Shown here piece after piece: positions 26,808 through 35,605 of a stretch of DNA of 64,000 nucleotides. The DNA lies in NCBI GenBank assembly GCA_035548515.1, contig DASZSW010000046.1:61405-125404 (forward strand), written 5' to 3'. The translations under genes and the position numbers were made by a program. Each line of letters starts with the position of its first letter. The first letter of the stretch is position 1. The DNA is from DASZQY01 sp035548515 (GTDB lineage Bacteria > Pseudomonadota > Alphaproteobacteria > Rhizobiales > Kaistiaceae). A model generated the notes under the pieces. The model was given only the letters and a program-made list of their open reading frames with translations. It had not been told where the DNA came from and searched no databases.

Positions 26808-28670
26808 GTGGCAAGACGACGCTGGTTCGAACGCCTGATCCTGCCGCTGATCGACGCGCCTGTCACGCAGCCGCCGGATACGCTGCTGGCGTTCTACCGC
26901 CATTTCCTCGTGCCGGTGCGCGGGACGATCCTGATCGTGCTGCTCATCTCGCTGGTCACGGCCGTTACCGAGATGAGCATCTTCGTGTTCCTCGGCTGGA
27001 TCGTCGACCGCGCCAACGAGGGACCGAAGGCGACGTTCTTCGCCACCTACTGGCCGGAGCTGGCCGGCATGGCGGCTGTGATCGTGCTGCTCCGTCCCAT
27101 CAACGCGATCCTGTCGCGTGCCTTCGGACAGATGGGGCTGATGCCCGCGCTCACCTTCTCGGTGCGCTGGCAGAGCTACCGCTACGTGCTGCGGCAGTCG
27201 CTGGCCTTCTTCCAGAACGATTTCGCCGGACGTATCGCTCAGAAGGTGCTGCAGACCGGACCGTCGCTCCGCGACACGGTCAACGGCCTTATCGACGGCA
27301 TCTGGACGCTGCTCATCTACGTCGGCGGCACACTGTGGCTGTTCCTCGGCATCGACGCGTGGCTGATCGCGCCGATCGCGCTGTGGAGCGTCGGCTACGT
27401 GCTGGTCATCGTCTATCTGATCCCGCCGGTCAGGGCGCGCTCCGCCGCAGTGGCCGAGGCGAATTCCGGCCTGTCAGGCCGCATTGTCGACGGCTACTCC
27501 AACATCCAGTCGGTGAAGCTGTTCGCCCACGCCGAGCGCGAGGACGCCTTCGCCTACGAAGGTTTCCGCACCCACCTCGACGCGTACCGCCGTTTTGCGG
27601 AGACGGTGGCCAATCTCCAGATCACGCTCACCGTCATCAACTCGCTGCTCATCTTTGGCGTCGGCGCGGTGTCGCTGTGGCTGTGGCAGAGCGGGACGAT
27701 CACTGTCGGCTCGATCGCGCTCGCCACCTCGCTGGTCATCCGCCTCAACCAGATGTCCGGCATGATCATCCGCACGATCACGTCGCTGTTCGAGAGCGTG
27801 GGCACGGTGCAGAACGGCATGCAGACGATCAGCCGGCCCTACGGCATCGTCGACAGGCCGGACGCGACGCCGCTGAAGGTGAGCAAAGGCGATATCCGCT
27901 TCGAGGACGTGTCGTTCCACTACGGCCGCCCGGGCGGCGTCATCGATCATCTGTCGCTGACGGTGAAGCCCGGCGAGCGCGTCGGTCTCGTCGGCCGCTC
28001 CGGAGCCGGCAAGTCGACGCTGGTCAACCTGCTGCTGCGTTTCTACGACGTCGAGGGCGGCCGCATCGTCATCGACGGACAGGACGTCGCGGACGTCACG
28101 CAGGAGTCGCTCCGCGCTGAGATCGGCGTGGTGACGCAAGACACCTCTCTGCTCCACCGCTCGATCCGCGATAACATCCGCTACGGCAAGCCCGAGGCCG
28201 GCGACGGCGAGATCGCCGCGGCTGCCATGCGCGCCGAGGCCGACGAATTCATCCGGACCTTGCGCGACATGAACGGGCGCACCGGCTATGACGCGCATGT
28301 CGGCGAGCGCGGGGTCAAACTTTCGGGCGGCCAGCGCCAGCGCGTCGCTATCGCGCGGCTGATCCTGAAGGACGCGCCAATCCTGATCCTCGACGAGGCG
28401 ACCTCGGCGCTCGACTCCGAAGTCGAGGCGACGATCCAGGAGCAGCTCTACGGCCTGATGAAGGATCGCACCGTCATCGCCATCGCCCATCGCCTCTCCA
28501 CCATCGCCGTGCTCGACCGGCTGGTCGTGATGGACAAGGGCAAGATCGTGGAGACCGGCACCCACGCCGAGCTGCTCCGCCTCGGCGGGCTCTACGCCCA
28601 GCTCTGGCACCGCCAGTCGGGCGGCTTCCTCGGCCTGGAGGAGCCGGGAGAAGCCGCGGCCGCGGAGTAG
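26808..28670 (+). CDS. ABC exporter, fused permease and ATPase (paralogue 1 of 3)
   Basis: A 620-residue half-transporter with six N-terminal membrane helices (residues about 30-320) and a C-terminal ATPase. The ATPase has Walker A GRSGAGKST, Q-loop VTQDTSLLHRS, signature LSGGQRQR, Walker B ILILDEATSALD and the H-loop AHRLSTIA. The start is GTG 26808, 8 bases after GGGAAGG. It is homologous to the genes at 30460 and 32789 throughout. The group resembles MsbA/multidrug-type exporters, which work as homodimers or heterodimers. The substrate is unknown. The upstream sequence needed for its promoter and ribosome-binding site lies inside trmL. Confidence 0.92.
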   Translation: MARRRWFERLILPLIDAPVTQPPDTLLAFYRHFLVPVRGTILIVLLISLVTAVTEMSIFVFLGWIVDRANEGPKATFFATYWPELAGMAAVIVLLRPINAILSRAFGQMGLMPALTFSVRWQSYRYVLRQSLAFFQNDFAGRIAQKVLQTGPSLRDTVNGLIDGIWTLLIYVGGTLWLFLGIDAWLIAPIALWSVGYVLVIVYLIPPVRARSAAVAEANSGLSGRIVDGYSNIQSVKLFAHAEREDAFAYEGFRTHLDAYRRFAETVANLQITLTVINSLLIFGVGAVSLWLWQSGTITVGSIALATSLVIRLNQMSGMIIRTITSLFESVGTVQNGMQTISRPYGIVDRPDATPLKVSKGDIRFEDVSFHYGRPGGVIDHLSLTVKPGERVGLVGRSGAGKSTLVNLLLRFYDVEGGRIVIDGQDVADVTQESLRAEIGVVTQDTSLLHRSIRDNIRYGKPEAGDGEIAAAAMRAEADEFIRTLRDMNGRTGYDAHVGERGVKLSGGQRQRVAIARLILKDAPILILDEATSALDSEVEATIQEQLYGLMKDRTVIAIAHRLSTIAVLDRLVVMDKGKIVETGTHAELLRLGGLYAQLWHRQSGGFLGLEEPGEAAAAE

Positions 28671-28677
28671 GGCGCCT

Positions 28678-30096
28678 TTACATCTTCGGCACGCACGGCG
28701 TCGCCGGTGGCGTGTCCGTTGCCGCAGACGACAGGCCGTTGTTGGTGATCTCCATCTCGATGCGGCGGTTGTGGCGCAGCGTCTCGGGGTCCTTGCCGGC
28801 CGCGAGGGGCTGGTATTCGCCGAAGCCTGCCGCGGCGAGGTGCACCGGCGGGACGCACTGGTCCTCAAGCACCTTCACGACCGAAAGGGCGCGAGCGGTC
28901 GACAGTTCCCAGTTGCTGGCAAACTTGCGGCTCTTGATCGGGTTGATGTCGGTGTGGCCGTTGACCTGCAGTGCCCATTTCAGGTCCGGCGGAATCTGCG
29001 GACCGATCTCGTTCAGCACAGTTGCGACCTTCAGGATCGTCTCGGTACCGGCCTCGTCGAGATCGGCAGAGCCCGGCGGAAACAGCACCTCGGCTGCCAC
29101 CACCACCCGGTTGTCGTCGATGACCACGTCGGCACGGTCGCCGAGGATCGCCTTCAGCCGGGCGAGAAACTGCTGGCGGTAGCCGTCGAGCTTGTCCTTC
29201 AGCGCCGCGATTTCGTCGGTCGCCGCCTTCAGCTTGGCGGTAAGGTCGGCGATGGTTGTGTTGAGCTTGGCGATCTCGTCCTGAAGCGCCGCGATCTTGG
29301 CGTTGGAGTCCGCTACCGCCGCGGTGAGCTTCGCCACCTCGGCGGTGAGGGCCGCGACCTTGTCGTTCGATGCGGCGAGATCGGCGCTGAGGCTATCGAT
29401 CTTGGCGTTGAGCGCGGTGATCTGGTCGTTGGCCTCGGCGAGCTGCGCCTGCAGCGCGTCGATCTTCGCGGTCAGGTCGGCGGCCTCCGCCTTGCCGTCG
29501 GCGGTCGCCTGGGCGAGGGCCTTGGTCAGCGCGTCGATCTTGGCTTCCAGGCTCGCGACCTGATCCTTGGTGGCCTTCAGGTCGGCGACGAGCTGGTCGA
29601 TCTGCGCCTTCAGCTGGTCGATCACACCTTGCAGAGCGGCGATCTTGCCGTTCGCTTCGTCGTTTGCGGCGTTGGCGGTTTTCAGATCGGCGGCGAGGCG
29701 CTCGACCTCGGCCTGTAGTGCGGCGATGCGGTCGGCGTCGTCCGCGTTGGTCTGCCGGGCGGATGCGAGGTCGGCCTGCAACTGATCGCGTTCAGCGACG
29801 AGCTTGGCGATATCGGCGTTGGCAGTGCTCAGTGCGGCGTTGCGGCTGTCGACGAGGCCGTTGAGGATATCGCGTTCGTGTTCGAGTGCGGCGAGCAGGT
29901 CCGCCAGCTTCATATCGGACAGATAATTCAGCCGCGTTTTGGCATCGTCGATGCTCTGCTGGGCGCAGTCGAGCAGCCGCTGGTATTCGCCGGGTTTACC
30001 GGCGCCGGCCTGTGCGGGATCGCAGTTGCCGTCTGCATGTGCCGCTCCGGCCAGCCCCAGCAGAAGTCCGGCCACGATCAGTGTGCGCTTGAACAT
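28678..30096 (-). CDS. OmpA-family peptidoglycan-binding protein with long coiled coil
   Basis: A 472-residue exported protein. A signal peptide (MFKRTLIVAGLLLGLAGAAHA) leads into a short Cys-containing segment, then about 250 residues of Ala/Leu/Asp-rich heptad repeats with many copies of the pattern I-A-A-L-x-x-x-I, a long coiled coil. The C-terminal OmpA/MotB domain carries LKWALQVNGHTD and NWELSTARALSVVKVL, the peptidoglycan-binding motifs, and ends with NRRIEMEITNNG. I place the start at 30096, where AAGGGGG lies 8 bases upstream. An ATG two codons earlier sits too close. It lies convergent to ABC gene 1 and divergent from ABC gene 2 and may span the periplasm. Confidence 0.85.
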   Translation of the reverse strand: MFKRTLIVAGLLLGLAGAAHADGNCDPAQAGAGKPGEYQRLLDCAQQSIDDAKTRLNYLSDMKLADLLAALEHERDILNGLVDSRNAALSTANADIAKLVAERDQLQADLASARQTNADDADRIAALQAEVERLAADLKTANAANDEANGKIAALQGVIDQLKAQIDQLVADLKATKDQVASLEAKIDALTKALAQATADGKAEAADLTAKIDALQAQLAEANDQITALNAKIDSLSADLAASNDKVAALTAEVAKLTAAVADSNAKIAALQDEIAKLNTTIADLTAKLKAATDEIAALKDKLDGYRQQFLARLKAILGDRADVVIDDNRVVVAAEVLFPPGSADLDEAGTETILKVATVLNEIGPQIPPDLKWALQVNGHTDINPIKSRKFASNWELSTARALSVVKVLEDQCVPPVHLAAAGFGEYQPLAAGKDPETLRHNRRIEMEITNNGLSSAATDTPPATPCVPKM

Positions 30097-30459
30097 ATCC
30101 ATCGCCCCCTTGGATGAACTCCCGGCTCTCATAGACGCGTGCCGCCATCGCCGGGTGACCCCCGGGCATGGAATTGCGCCTTGTCACCGATGTCCACGGT
30201 TTCCTACCCGCCCGACCGCACGCCGCCTTGGTTTGTGGCCTTATCGCCACAGGCCAGGACATTGCCCAAAAGCGGCGGAGCGGACTGGTATCGTTGAGGA
30301 AACTGGCCTAAACAGCGCGCGTCACGACGCGTCGCACATTCTGTCCGCCACCGGCGTCCTTGCCGGGGGTGCATCGTCCCCATCTGTCTGCTGCATCTGC
30401 TGACCAGATCCGGCCCAGCCGGCGGTTATCGGTGCGCTACCGCCGCTGGAGCCTTCGCC
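30097..30459. other. Divergent intergenic region without a recognised gene
   Basis: About 360 bases between the OmpA-like gene and the second ABC gene. It should hold promoters for both. I see no ORF with coding character, no terminator and no repeat of the families found elsewhere in this window. Confidence 0.6.
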
Positions 30460-32310
30460 TTGTTCCGCTTCTTCGAAACGCTGGTCTCGCCCTATCCGCC
30501 CGACGACGGCACCGTGCCGCCGAAGCGGCTGCTGGCGTTCATCTATTATTACTCGCGGCCGGTGCTGCCGTATCTCGCGATCATGGCGGTGCTCACCGGC
30601 ATCATGTCGGTGGTCGAGATCGGCTTCATCAGCTTCACCGGTAGCCTCGTCGACTGGCTGGCGAAGAGCGAGCCCGCCGCGTTCTTCTCCGCGCACAGCG
30701 GCGAGCTCTGGTTCTGGGCGCTGATCGTTCTGGTCGCGTTCCCGGCGCTGTCGCTGCTCGCGTCGTTCCTCCAGTTCCAGACGACGTTCGGCGTTTATCC
30801 GATGCTCGTCCGGTGGCGTGCGCACCGGCGAATGCTCGGGCAATCGCTCTCCTTCTTCAACGACGAGTTCGCCGGCCGTGTCTCGCAGAAGGTGATGCAG
30901 ACGGCGCTGGCGGTGCGCGACTCCGTCACGCGCATCGTCGACGTCGGTGTCTACATCGTCACGTATTTCGTCGGCACCGCCGTGCTGCTGGCGCAGAGCG
31001 ACCTGTGGATGCTCGCCATCCTGGGCGCGTGGCTCGCCGGCTACATCGGGCTCATCGCCTTCTTCCTGCCGAAACTCGGCAAGGTCGGAGAGCAGCAGGC
31101 CGACGCGCGGGCGCAGATGACCGGGCGCATTGTCGACAGCTACACCAACATCCAGACGGTGAAGCTCTTCGCCCACTCGGCGAGCGAGCAGACCTATGCG
31201 CGTCAGGCTATGGACGAGTTCCTGGTAACGGTGAACCGCCAGGGGCGGATGTTCACGCAGCTTTCCGTCATCCTCAACATCCTCAATTCCGTGCTGATCG
31301 CGGCGGTGACGGCTCTCGCCCTCGATGGCTGGTCGCTGTCTTTCATGACCGTCGGCGCCATCACGGTGGCGGTCAGCCTCGTCATGCGGCTCCGCGCCAT
31401 GTCGCAGTGGATCCTGTGGGAGGTTGCCGGCCTCTTCGAGTCGATCGGCACGGTCGAGGACGGCATGGGCATGCTCACCAAGCCCGTATCGATCGTCGAT
31501 CGTGATGGGGCAGGAGATCTGGATGTCGCGCGCGGCGAGATCGCGTTCGACCACGCCCGCTTCCACTATGGCCGCACCACCAAGGTCATCGAGGATTTCT
31601 CGCTGACCGTAAGGCCTGGTGAGAAGATCGGACTCGTCGGCCGCTCGGGCGCCGGCAAGTCGACATTGGTGAACCTGCTGCTCCGTTTCTACGACCTCGA
31701 GGGCGGGCATATCCGCATCGATGGCACCGACATTGCGTCGGTCACGCAGGAGTCGCTCCGTCGCAACATCGGCATGGTGACGCAGGACACTTCGCTGCTG
31801 CACCGCTCGGTGCGCGAGAACATCGCCTACGGAAAGCCTGACGCGACCGAGGACGAGATCGTCGCGGCGGCGAAGCTGGCGCACGCGGATGAATTCATCC
31901 AGTCGCTGGTCGATCCGAAAGGACGCACCGCCTACGACGCCCATGTCGGCGAGCGGGGCATCAAGCTCAGCGGCGGCCAGCGGCAGCGCATCGCGATCGC
32001 GCGCATCTTCCTCAAGAACGCGCCGATCCTGGTGCTGGACGAGGCGACCTCGGCGCTCGACTCCGAGATCGAGGCGGCGATCCAGGAGACCCTCTACGGC
32101 CTGATGGCCGGCAAGACCGTCATCGCGATCGCCCACCGCCTGTCGACCATCGCGGCGATGGACCGGCTGGTCGTGCTCGACAAGGGCCGGGTGGTGGAAG
32201 TCGGGACGCACGAGGAGCTGCTCACCCGCGGCGGCCTCTACGCCCAGCTCTGGACGCGCCAGTCAGGCGGCTTCCTCGATCCGGAGGCGGTCGGGCAAGC
32301 GGCGGAGTAA
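30460..32310 (+). CDS. ABC exporter, fused permease and ATPase (paralogue 2 of 3)
   Basis: A 616-residue half-transporter with the same design as the genes at 26808 and 32789. Six membrane helices are followed by an ATPase with Walker A GRSGAGKST, MVTQDTSLLHRS, signature LSGGQRQR, Walker B ILVLDEATSALD and AHRLSTIA. The start is TTG 30460 (MFRFFETLVSPYPPDD), which aligns with the N-terminus of paralogue 3. The segment GRIVDSYTNIQTVKLFAH is identical in paralogue 3 and nearly identical at the DNA level. Its partner could be paralogue 3 (heterodimer) or itself. Confidence 0.9.
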   Translation: MFRFFETLVSPYPPDDGTVPPKRLLAFIYYYSRPVLPYLAIMAVLTGIMSVVEIGFISFTGSLVDWLAKSEPAAFFSAHSGELWFWALIVLVAFPALSLLASFLQFQTTFGVYPMLVRWRAHRRMLGQSLSFFNDEFAGRVSQKVMQTALAVRDSVTRIVDVGVYIVTYFVGTAVLLAQSDLWMLAILGAWLAGYIGLIAFFLPKLGKVGEQQADARAQMTGRIVDSYTNIQTVKLFAHSASEQTYARQAMDEFLVTVNRQGRMFTQLSVILNILNSVLIAAVTALALDGWSLSFMTVGAITVAVSLVMRLRAMSQWILWEVAGLFESIGTVEDGMGMLTKPVSIVDRDGAGDLDVARGEIAFDHARFHYGRTTKVIEDFSLTVRPGEKIGLVGRSGAGKSTLVNLLLRFYDLEGGHIRIDGTDIASVTQESLRRNIGMVTQDTSLLHRSVRENIAYGKPDATEDEIVAAAKLAHADEFIQSLVDPKGRTAYDAHVGERGIKLSGGQRQRIAIARIFLKNAPILVLDEATSALDSEIEAAIQETLYGLMAGKTVIAIAHRLSTIAAMDRLVVLDKGRVVEVGTHEELLTRGGLYAQLWTRQSGGFLDPEAVGQAAE

Positions 32311-32316
32311 GGCAAG

Positions 32317-32458
32317 GCCCCCACGTCGGCTTCGCCGACAGCTCCCCCGTAAACGGGGGAGCACCCGCGCTTGGGAGATCCGCCAGCCTCGCCGAAAGAG
32401 GTGCGGGTCCTCCCCCGTTTACGGGGGAGGGGGACCGCCGAAGGCGGTGGAGGGGGCG
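32317..32458. repeat. Palindromic intergenic repeat, type with ACCGCCGAAGGCGGT module
   Basis: A near-symmetric element in the gap after ABC gene 2. It begins GCCCCCACGTCGGCTTCGCC, has inner arms CTCCCCCGTAAACGGGGGAG and CTCCCCCGTTTACGGGGGAG, and ends with the hairpin ACCGCCGAAGGCGGTGG. The right end is shared with the repeats at 34700 and 61273. Confidence 0.75.
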
Positions 32459-32496
32459 GCGCCAACGCCGGGCCGTGCCGCAACCGTCACCGGGTT

Positions 32497-32660
32497 CCCC
32501 CTCACCCTTCGGACCTAGTTCGCTTCGCTCTCAAGGTCCGAAGCCCTCTCCCACAAGGGGAGAGGGGATGTCGCGACGGTTGAGGCTCCCCTCTCCCCTT
32601 GTGGGAGAGGGCTTCCGAACTTTGCGAGCGCAGCGAGCTTAGTGAGGAAGGGTGAGGGGG
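32497..32660. repeat. 164-bp inverted repeat
   Basis: Outer arms CCCCCTCACCCTTC (32497) and GAAGGGTGAGGGGG (ending 32660) and inner arms CCCTCTCCCACAAGGGGAGA and its reverse complement pair across a central spacer. The element could fold into a long hairpin in RNA. It lies directly after the repeat at 32317 and before ABC gene 3, so the two elements fill most of the 478-base gap. I see no ORF in the gap. Confidence 0.8.
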
Positions 32661-32788
32661 CGGGCGTCACCCGCTATTCCCTATTGGTCTGCTGGCCCTC
32701 CGCCCAAAACCGGCGTATCACTCCGCCCGTCTCCAAGAATCGGCCCCAATCGGGGTCTAACCGCGCCGGCTCGCTGGGCGCCGCTGCT

Positions 32789-34675
32789 ATGATTGTCCGC
32801 TTCTTCGAAGGCCTGATCGACCCGTTCCGGCGGCATGACGCAAGCATGCCGCCGCCGTCGCTCTATGCCTTCTACTGGCACTACACCAAGCAGGTGTGGC
32901 CGGCGCTCGTGGCGCTCATGTTCGTTGGCCTGTTCGTGTCGCTGATCGAGGTGTCGATCTTCCGTTACGCCGGCCAGCTGGTCGATATGCTCGGCCACAC
33001 GACGCCGCAGAACATGCTCCGTGACTACGGCTGGACGTTTGCCTGGATGGCTTTCGTCGTGGTTGTCGCGCGGCCCTTCTTCAACATCATGCACGATCTG
33101 CTCGTGCAGCAGTCGCTGGCGCCGTCATTCACGAACCTCGTGCGGTGGCAGACGCACCGCTATGTGCTGCGTCAGACCGTTGGTTTCTTCACCAACGACT
33201 TCGCCGGGCGCATCGCATCCAAGATCATCCAGACCGGGCCGGCCCTTCGCGAATCCGTCGTGCAGGTGTGCGACGCGCTGTGGTTCGTCACCATCTACTC
33301 GATCAGCTCGCTGGTCCTGTTCGGCCAGATCGAGCCGTGGCTCATGGTGCCGCTGGCGATCTGGATCATCGGATTCGTCTTCGTGCTCCGTCACTTCGTG
33401 CCGCGCATCCGGCAGCGGTCGGTGATCGTCTCCGAAGCGCGCTCGATGCTCACCGGGCGCATCGTCGACAGCTACACCAACATCCAGACGGTGAAGCTGT
33501 TCGCCCACACCTCGCGCGAGGACGACTACGCGCTCGACGCGGTCAGCGACCATCAGACGAAGTTCCAGCGCTCGACGCGCATGATCACCGCCATGTCTTC
33601 GACCGTGGTGATCATGAACGGCCTGCTGATCGGCAGCACTGCGGCGCTCGGCGTCTATCTCTGGGCGCACGACGCGCTGACGCTCGGCGCGCTCACCATC
33701 GCGGCGGGGCTCGCTTTCCGCATCGCCACCATGTCCGGCTGGATCATGTGGACCTCCATCGGCATCTTCGACAACGTCGGCGCCGTGCAAGAGGGCATGG
33801 AGACGATCGCCCGCCCGCAGGACCTGGTCGACAAGCCCCAGGCCGGCGAGATGAAGGTGACCAAGGGCGAGATCCGTTTCGAGAACGTCACGTTCCACTA
33901 CGGTCGCAAGAGCGGCATCATCGAGAACCTGTCGCTGACAATTAAGCCCGGCGAGAAGGTCGGGCTGGTCGGCCGCTCGGGCGCGGGCAAGTCGACGATC
34001 GCCAACCTGCTGCTCCGCTTCTACGACATCGAGGGTGGCCGCATCCTCATCGACGGGCAGGATATCGCGCAGGTGTCGCAGGATTCGCTGCGCTCGCAGA
34101 TCGGCCTTATCACGCAAGACACGTCACTGCTCCACCGCTCGATCCGCGACAACATCCTCTACGGCAAGCCCGACGCCGGCGATGCCGCGATGGAGGAGGC
34201 CGCGCGGCAGGCGCACGCGGAAGGCTTCGTGCCGGGCCTGTCGGACCACTGGGGCCGGCGCGGTTTCGATGCGCACGTCGGCGAGCGCGGGGCGAAGCTG
34301 TCCGGCGGTCAGCGCCAACGCGTGGCCATCGCCCGGGTCCTGCTCAAGGACGCGCCGATCCTGGTGCTGGACGAGGCCACTTCGGCGCTGGACTCGGAAG
34401 TCGAAGCTGCGATTCAGGAAAGCTTCTATCGCCTCATGGTCGGAAAGACGGTCATCGCCATCGCCCACCGTCTCTCCACCATCGCCGCGATGGACCGGCT
34501 GGTGGTGCTGGACCACGGGCAGATCGTGGAAATGGGCAAGCACGCCGACCTCGTGCGCCAGGGCGGCCTCTACGCGTCGTTATGGTCGCGGCAGTCGGGC
34601 GGCTTCCTCGACCCCGCGCCGGAGCGGGCCGAGGGGGTAGCCGCGTCGACCTACATGGAGACGGCGGCGGAATAA
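32789..34675 (+). CDS. ABC exporter, fused permease and ATPase (paralogue 3 of 3)
   Basis: A 628-residue half-transporter. After MIVRFFEGLIDPFRRHD come six helices, then the ATPase with Walker A GRSGAGKST, LITQDTSLLHRS, LSGGQRQR, ILVLDEATSALD and AHRLSTIAAMDR. The ATG at 32789 is chosen by alignment with paralogue 2. The in-frame upstream codons run back into the palindromic repeat and are not transporter-like. The C-terminus is slightly longer than in the paralogues (ERAEGVAASTYMETAAE). Substrate unknown. Confidence 0.9.
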   Translation: MIVRFFEGLIDPFRRHDASMPPPSLYAFYWHYTKQVWPALVALMFVGLFVSLIEVSIFRYAGQLVDMLGHTTPQNMLRDYGWTFAWMAFVVVVARPFFNIMHDLLVQQSLAPSFTNLVRWQTHRYVLRQTVGFFTNDFAGRIASKIIQTGPALRESVVQVCDALWFVTIYSISSLVLFGQIEPWLMVPLAIWIIGFVFVLRHFVPRIRQRSVIVSEARSMLTGRIVDSYTNIQTVKLFAHTSREDDYALDAVSDHQTKFQRSTRMITAMSSTVVIMNGLLIGSTAALGVYLWAHDALTLGALTIAAGLAFRIATMSGWIMWTSIGIFDNVGAVQEGMETIARPQDLVDKPQAGEMKVTKGEIRFENVTFHYGRKSGIIENLSLTIKPGEKVGLVGRSGAGKSTIANLLLRFYDIEGGRILIDGQDIAQVSQDSLRSQIGLITQDTSLLHRSIRDNILYGKPDAGDAAMEEAARQAHAEGFVPGLSDHWGRRGFDAHVGERGAKLSGGQRQRVAIARVLLKDAPILVLDEATSALDSEVEAAIQESFYRLMVGKTVIAIAHRLSTIAAMDRLVVLDHGQIVEMGKHADLVRQGGLYASLWSRQSGGFLDPAPERAEGVAASTYMETAAE

Positions 34676-34699
34676 AACCGGCCTTCGGCAGCGTCGCGA

Positions 34700-34842
34700 G
34701 ACCCCCACCTGCCTCGCTACGCTCGGCACCCTCCCCACAAGGGGGAGGGAAGATCGCGACATATTCTGGAAGCGAGCAGGATGAGGCACCATCCCTCCCC
34801 CTTGCGAGGAGGGGGGACCGCCGAAGGCGGTGGGTGGGGGTC
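34700..34842. repeat. Palindromic intergenic repeat, copy A
   Basis: The element starts GACCCCCACCTGCCTCGCTA and ends GGTGGGTGGGGGTC, with inner arms CCTCCCCACAAGGGGGAGGG and CCCTCCCCCTTGCGAGGAGG, so the two halves are inverted copies. A second copy with the same ends lies at 61273-61413, and part is shared with 32317-32458. It occupies most of the 323-base gap between ABC gene 3 and petA. The remaining 150 bases should hold the petABC promoter. Confidence 0.85.
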
Positions 34843-34998
34843 GCACCGCCCGCCCCTGCAAACCCTTCTATCCCGCCAAACCCGCGACAATGTGCGCATA
34901 GGGCCCGGCTACTCTGGACAAGTCCTAAGGCGGCTGGCTAAACCTTTCGCGACCTTCCGGGCCGTTTCGGCCTATGGATTCGCGGCTTAGGAGCTGAC

Positions 34999-35586
34999 TT
35001 GGCGACCGAAACCACCATGGGCGCGGCCCCGCATGGCGACCAGCCCGAGCCGTCCCGTCGCGACTTTCTCTACATCGCCACCGGTGCGGTAGGCGTGGTT
35101 GGCGCGGCGCTCGTTGCCTGGCCGCTGGTTGACCAGATGAACCCCGATAAAGCCGCGCTCGCGCTGGCGACCATCGAGGTAGACATTGCCGCCATCGGCG
35201 AGGGTCAGTCGGTCACCGTGAAGTGGCGTGGCAAGCCGGTATTCATCCGCAACCGTACGGCCAAGGAGATCGCCGACGCCAAGGCCGTCGCGCTCGGCGA
35301 CCTCAAGGATCCGGTGGCGCGCAACGACAACCTCCCGGCGGGCGCGCAGGCGACCGACGAAAACCGCGCGACGCCCGGCAAGGAAAACTGGCTGATCATG
35401 CTGGGCGTCTGCACGCACCTCGGCTGCGTGCCGCTCGGCCAGCAGGGCCTCTACGGCGGCTGGTTCTGCCCGTGCCACGGCTCGCAGTACGACACCGCGG
35501 GCCGTATCCGTCAGGGGCCGGCGCCGGAAAATCTGCAGGTGCCGAAGTACAACTTCACTACCGACACCACGATCCTGATCGGCTGA
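34999..35586 (+). CDS. petA: Ubiquinol-cytochrome c reductase iron-sulfur subunit (Rieske)
   Basis: A 195-residue Rieske protein of the bc1 complex, which passes electrons from ubiquinol to cytochrome c1. A twin-arginine-type start (SRRDFLYIATGAVGVVGAAL) gives the single membrane anchor. The [2Fe-2S] cluster ligands are in CTHLGC and CPCHGS, followed by the GPAPENLQVP loop. The start is TTG 34999 with AGGAG 8 bases upstream. It is the first gene of the petABC operon. Confidence 0.96.
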   Translation: MATETTMGAAPHGDQPEPSRRDFLYIATGAVGVVGAALVAWPLVDQMNPDKAALALATIEVDIAAIGEGQSVTVKWRGKPVFIRNRTAKEIADAKAVALGDLKDPVARNDNLPAGAQATDENRATPGKENWLIMLGVCTHLGCVPLGQQGLYGGWFCPCHGSQYDTAGRIRQGPAPENLQVPKYNFTTDTTILIG

Positions 35587-35605
35587 GACGGGCGGGCGAC
35601 ACCTT

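Noticed and set aside
27474..28868. A 464-codon leftward frame across the end of ABC gene 1 and the OmpA-like gene
   Set aside because: It crosses two well supported genes, has no domain and is Arg/His/Ala-biased.
30322..32211. A 629-codon leftward frame opposite ABC gene 2
   Set aside because: No domain, biased composition, and full overlap with a gene whose motifs are all intact.
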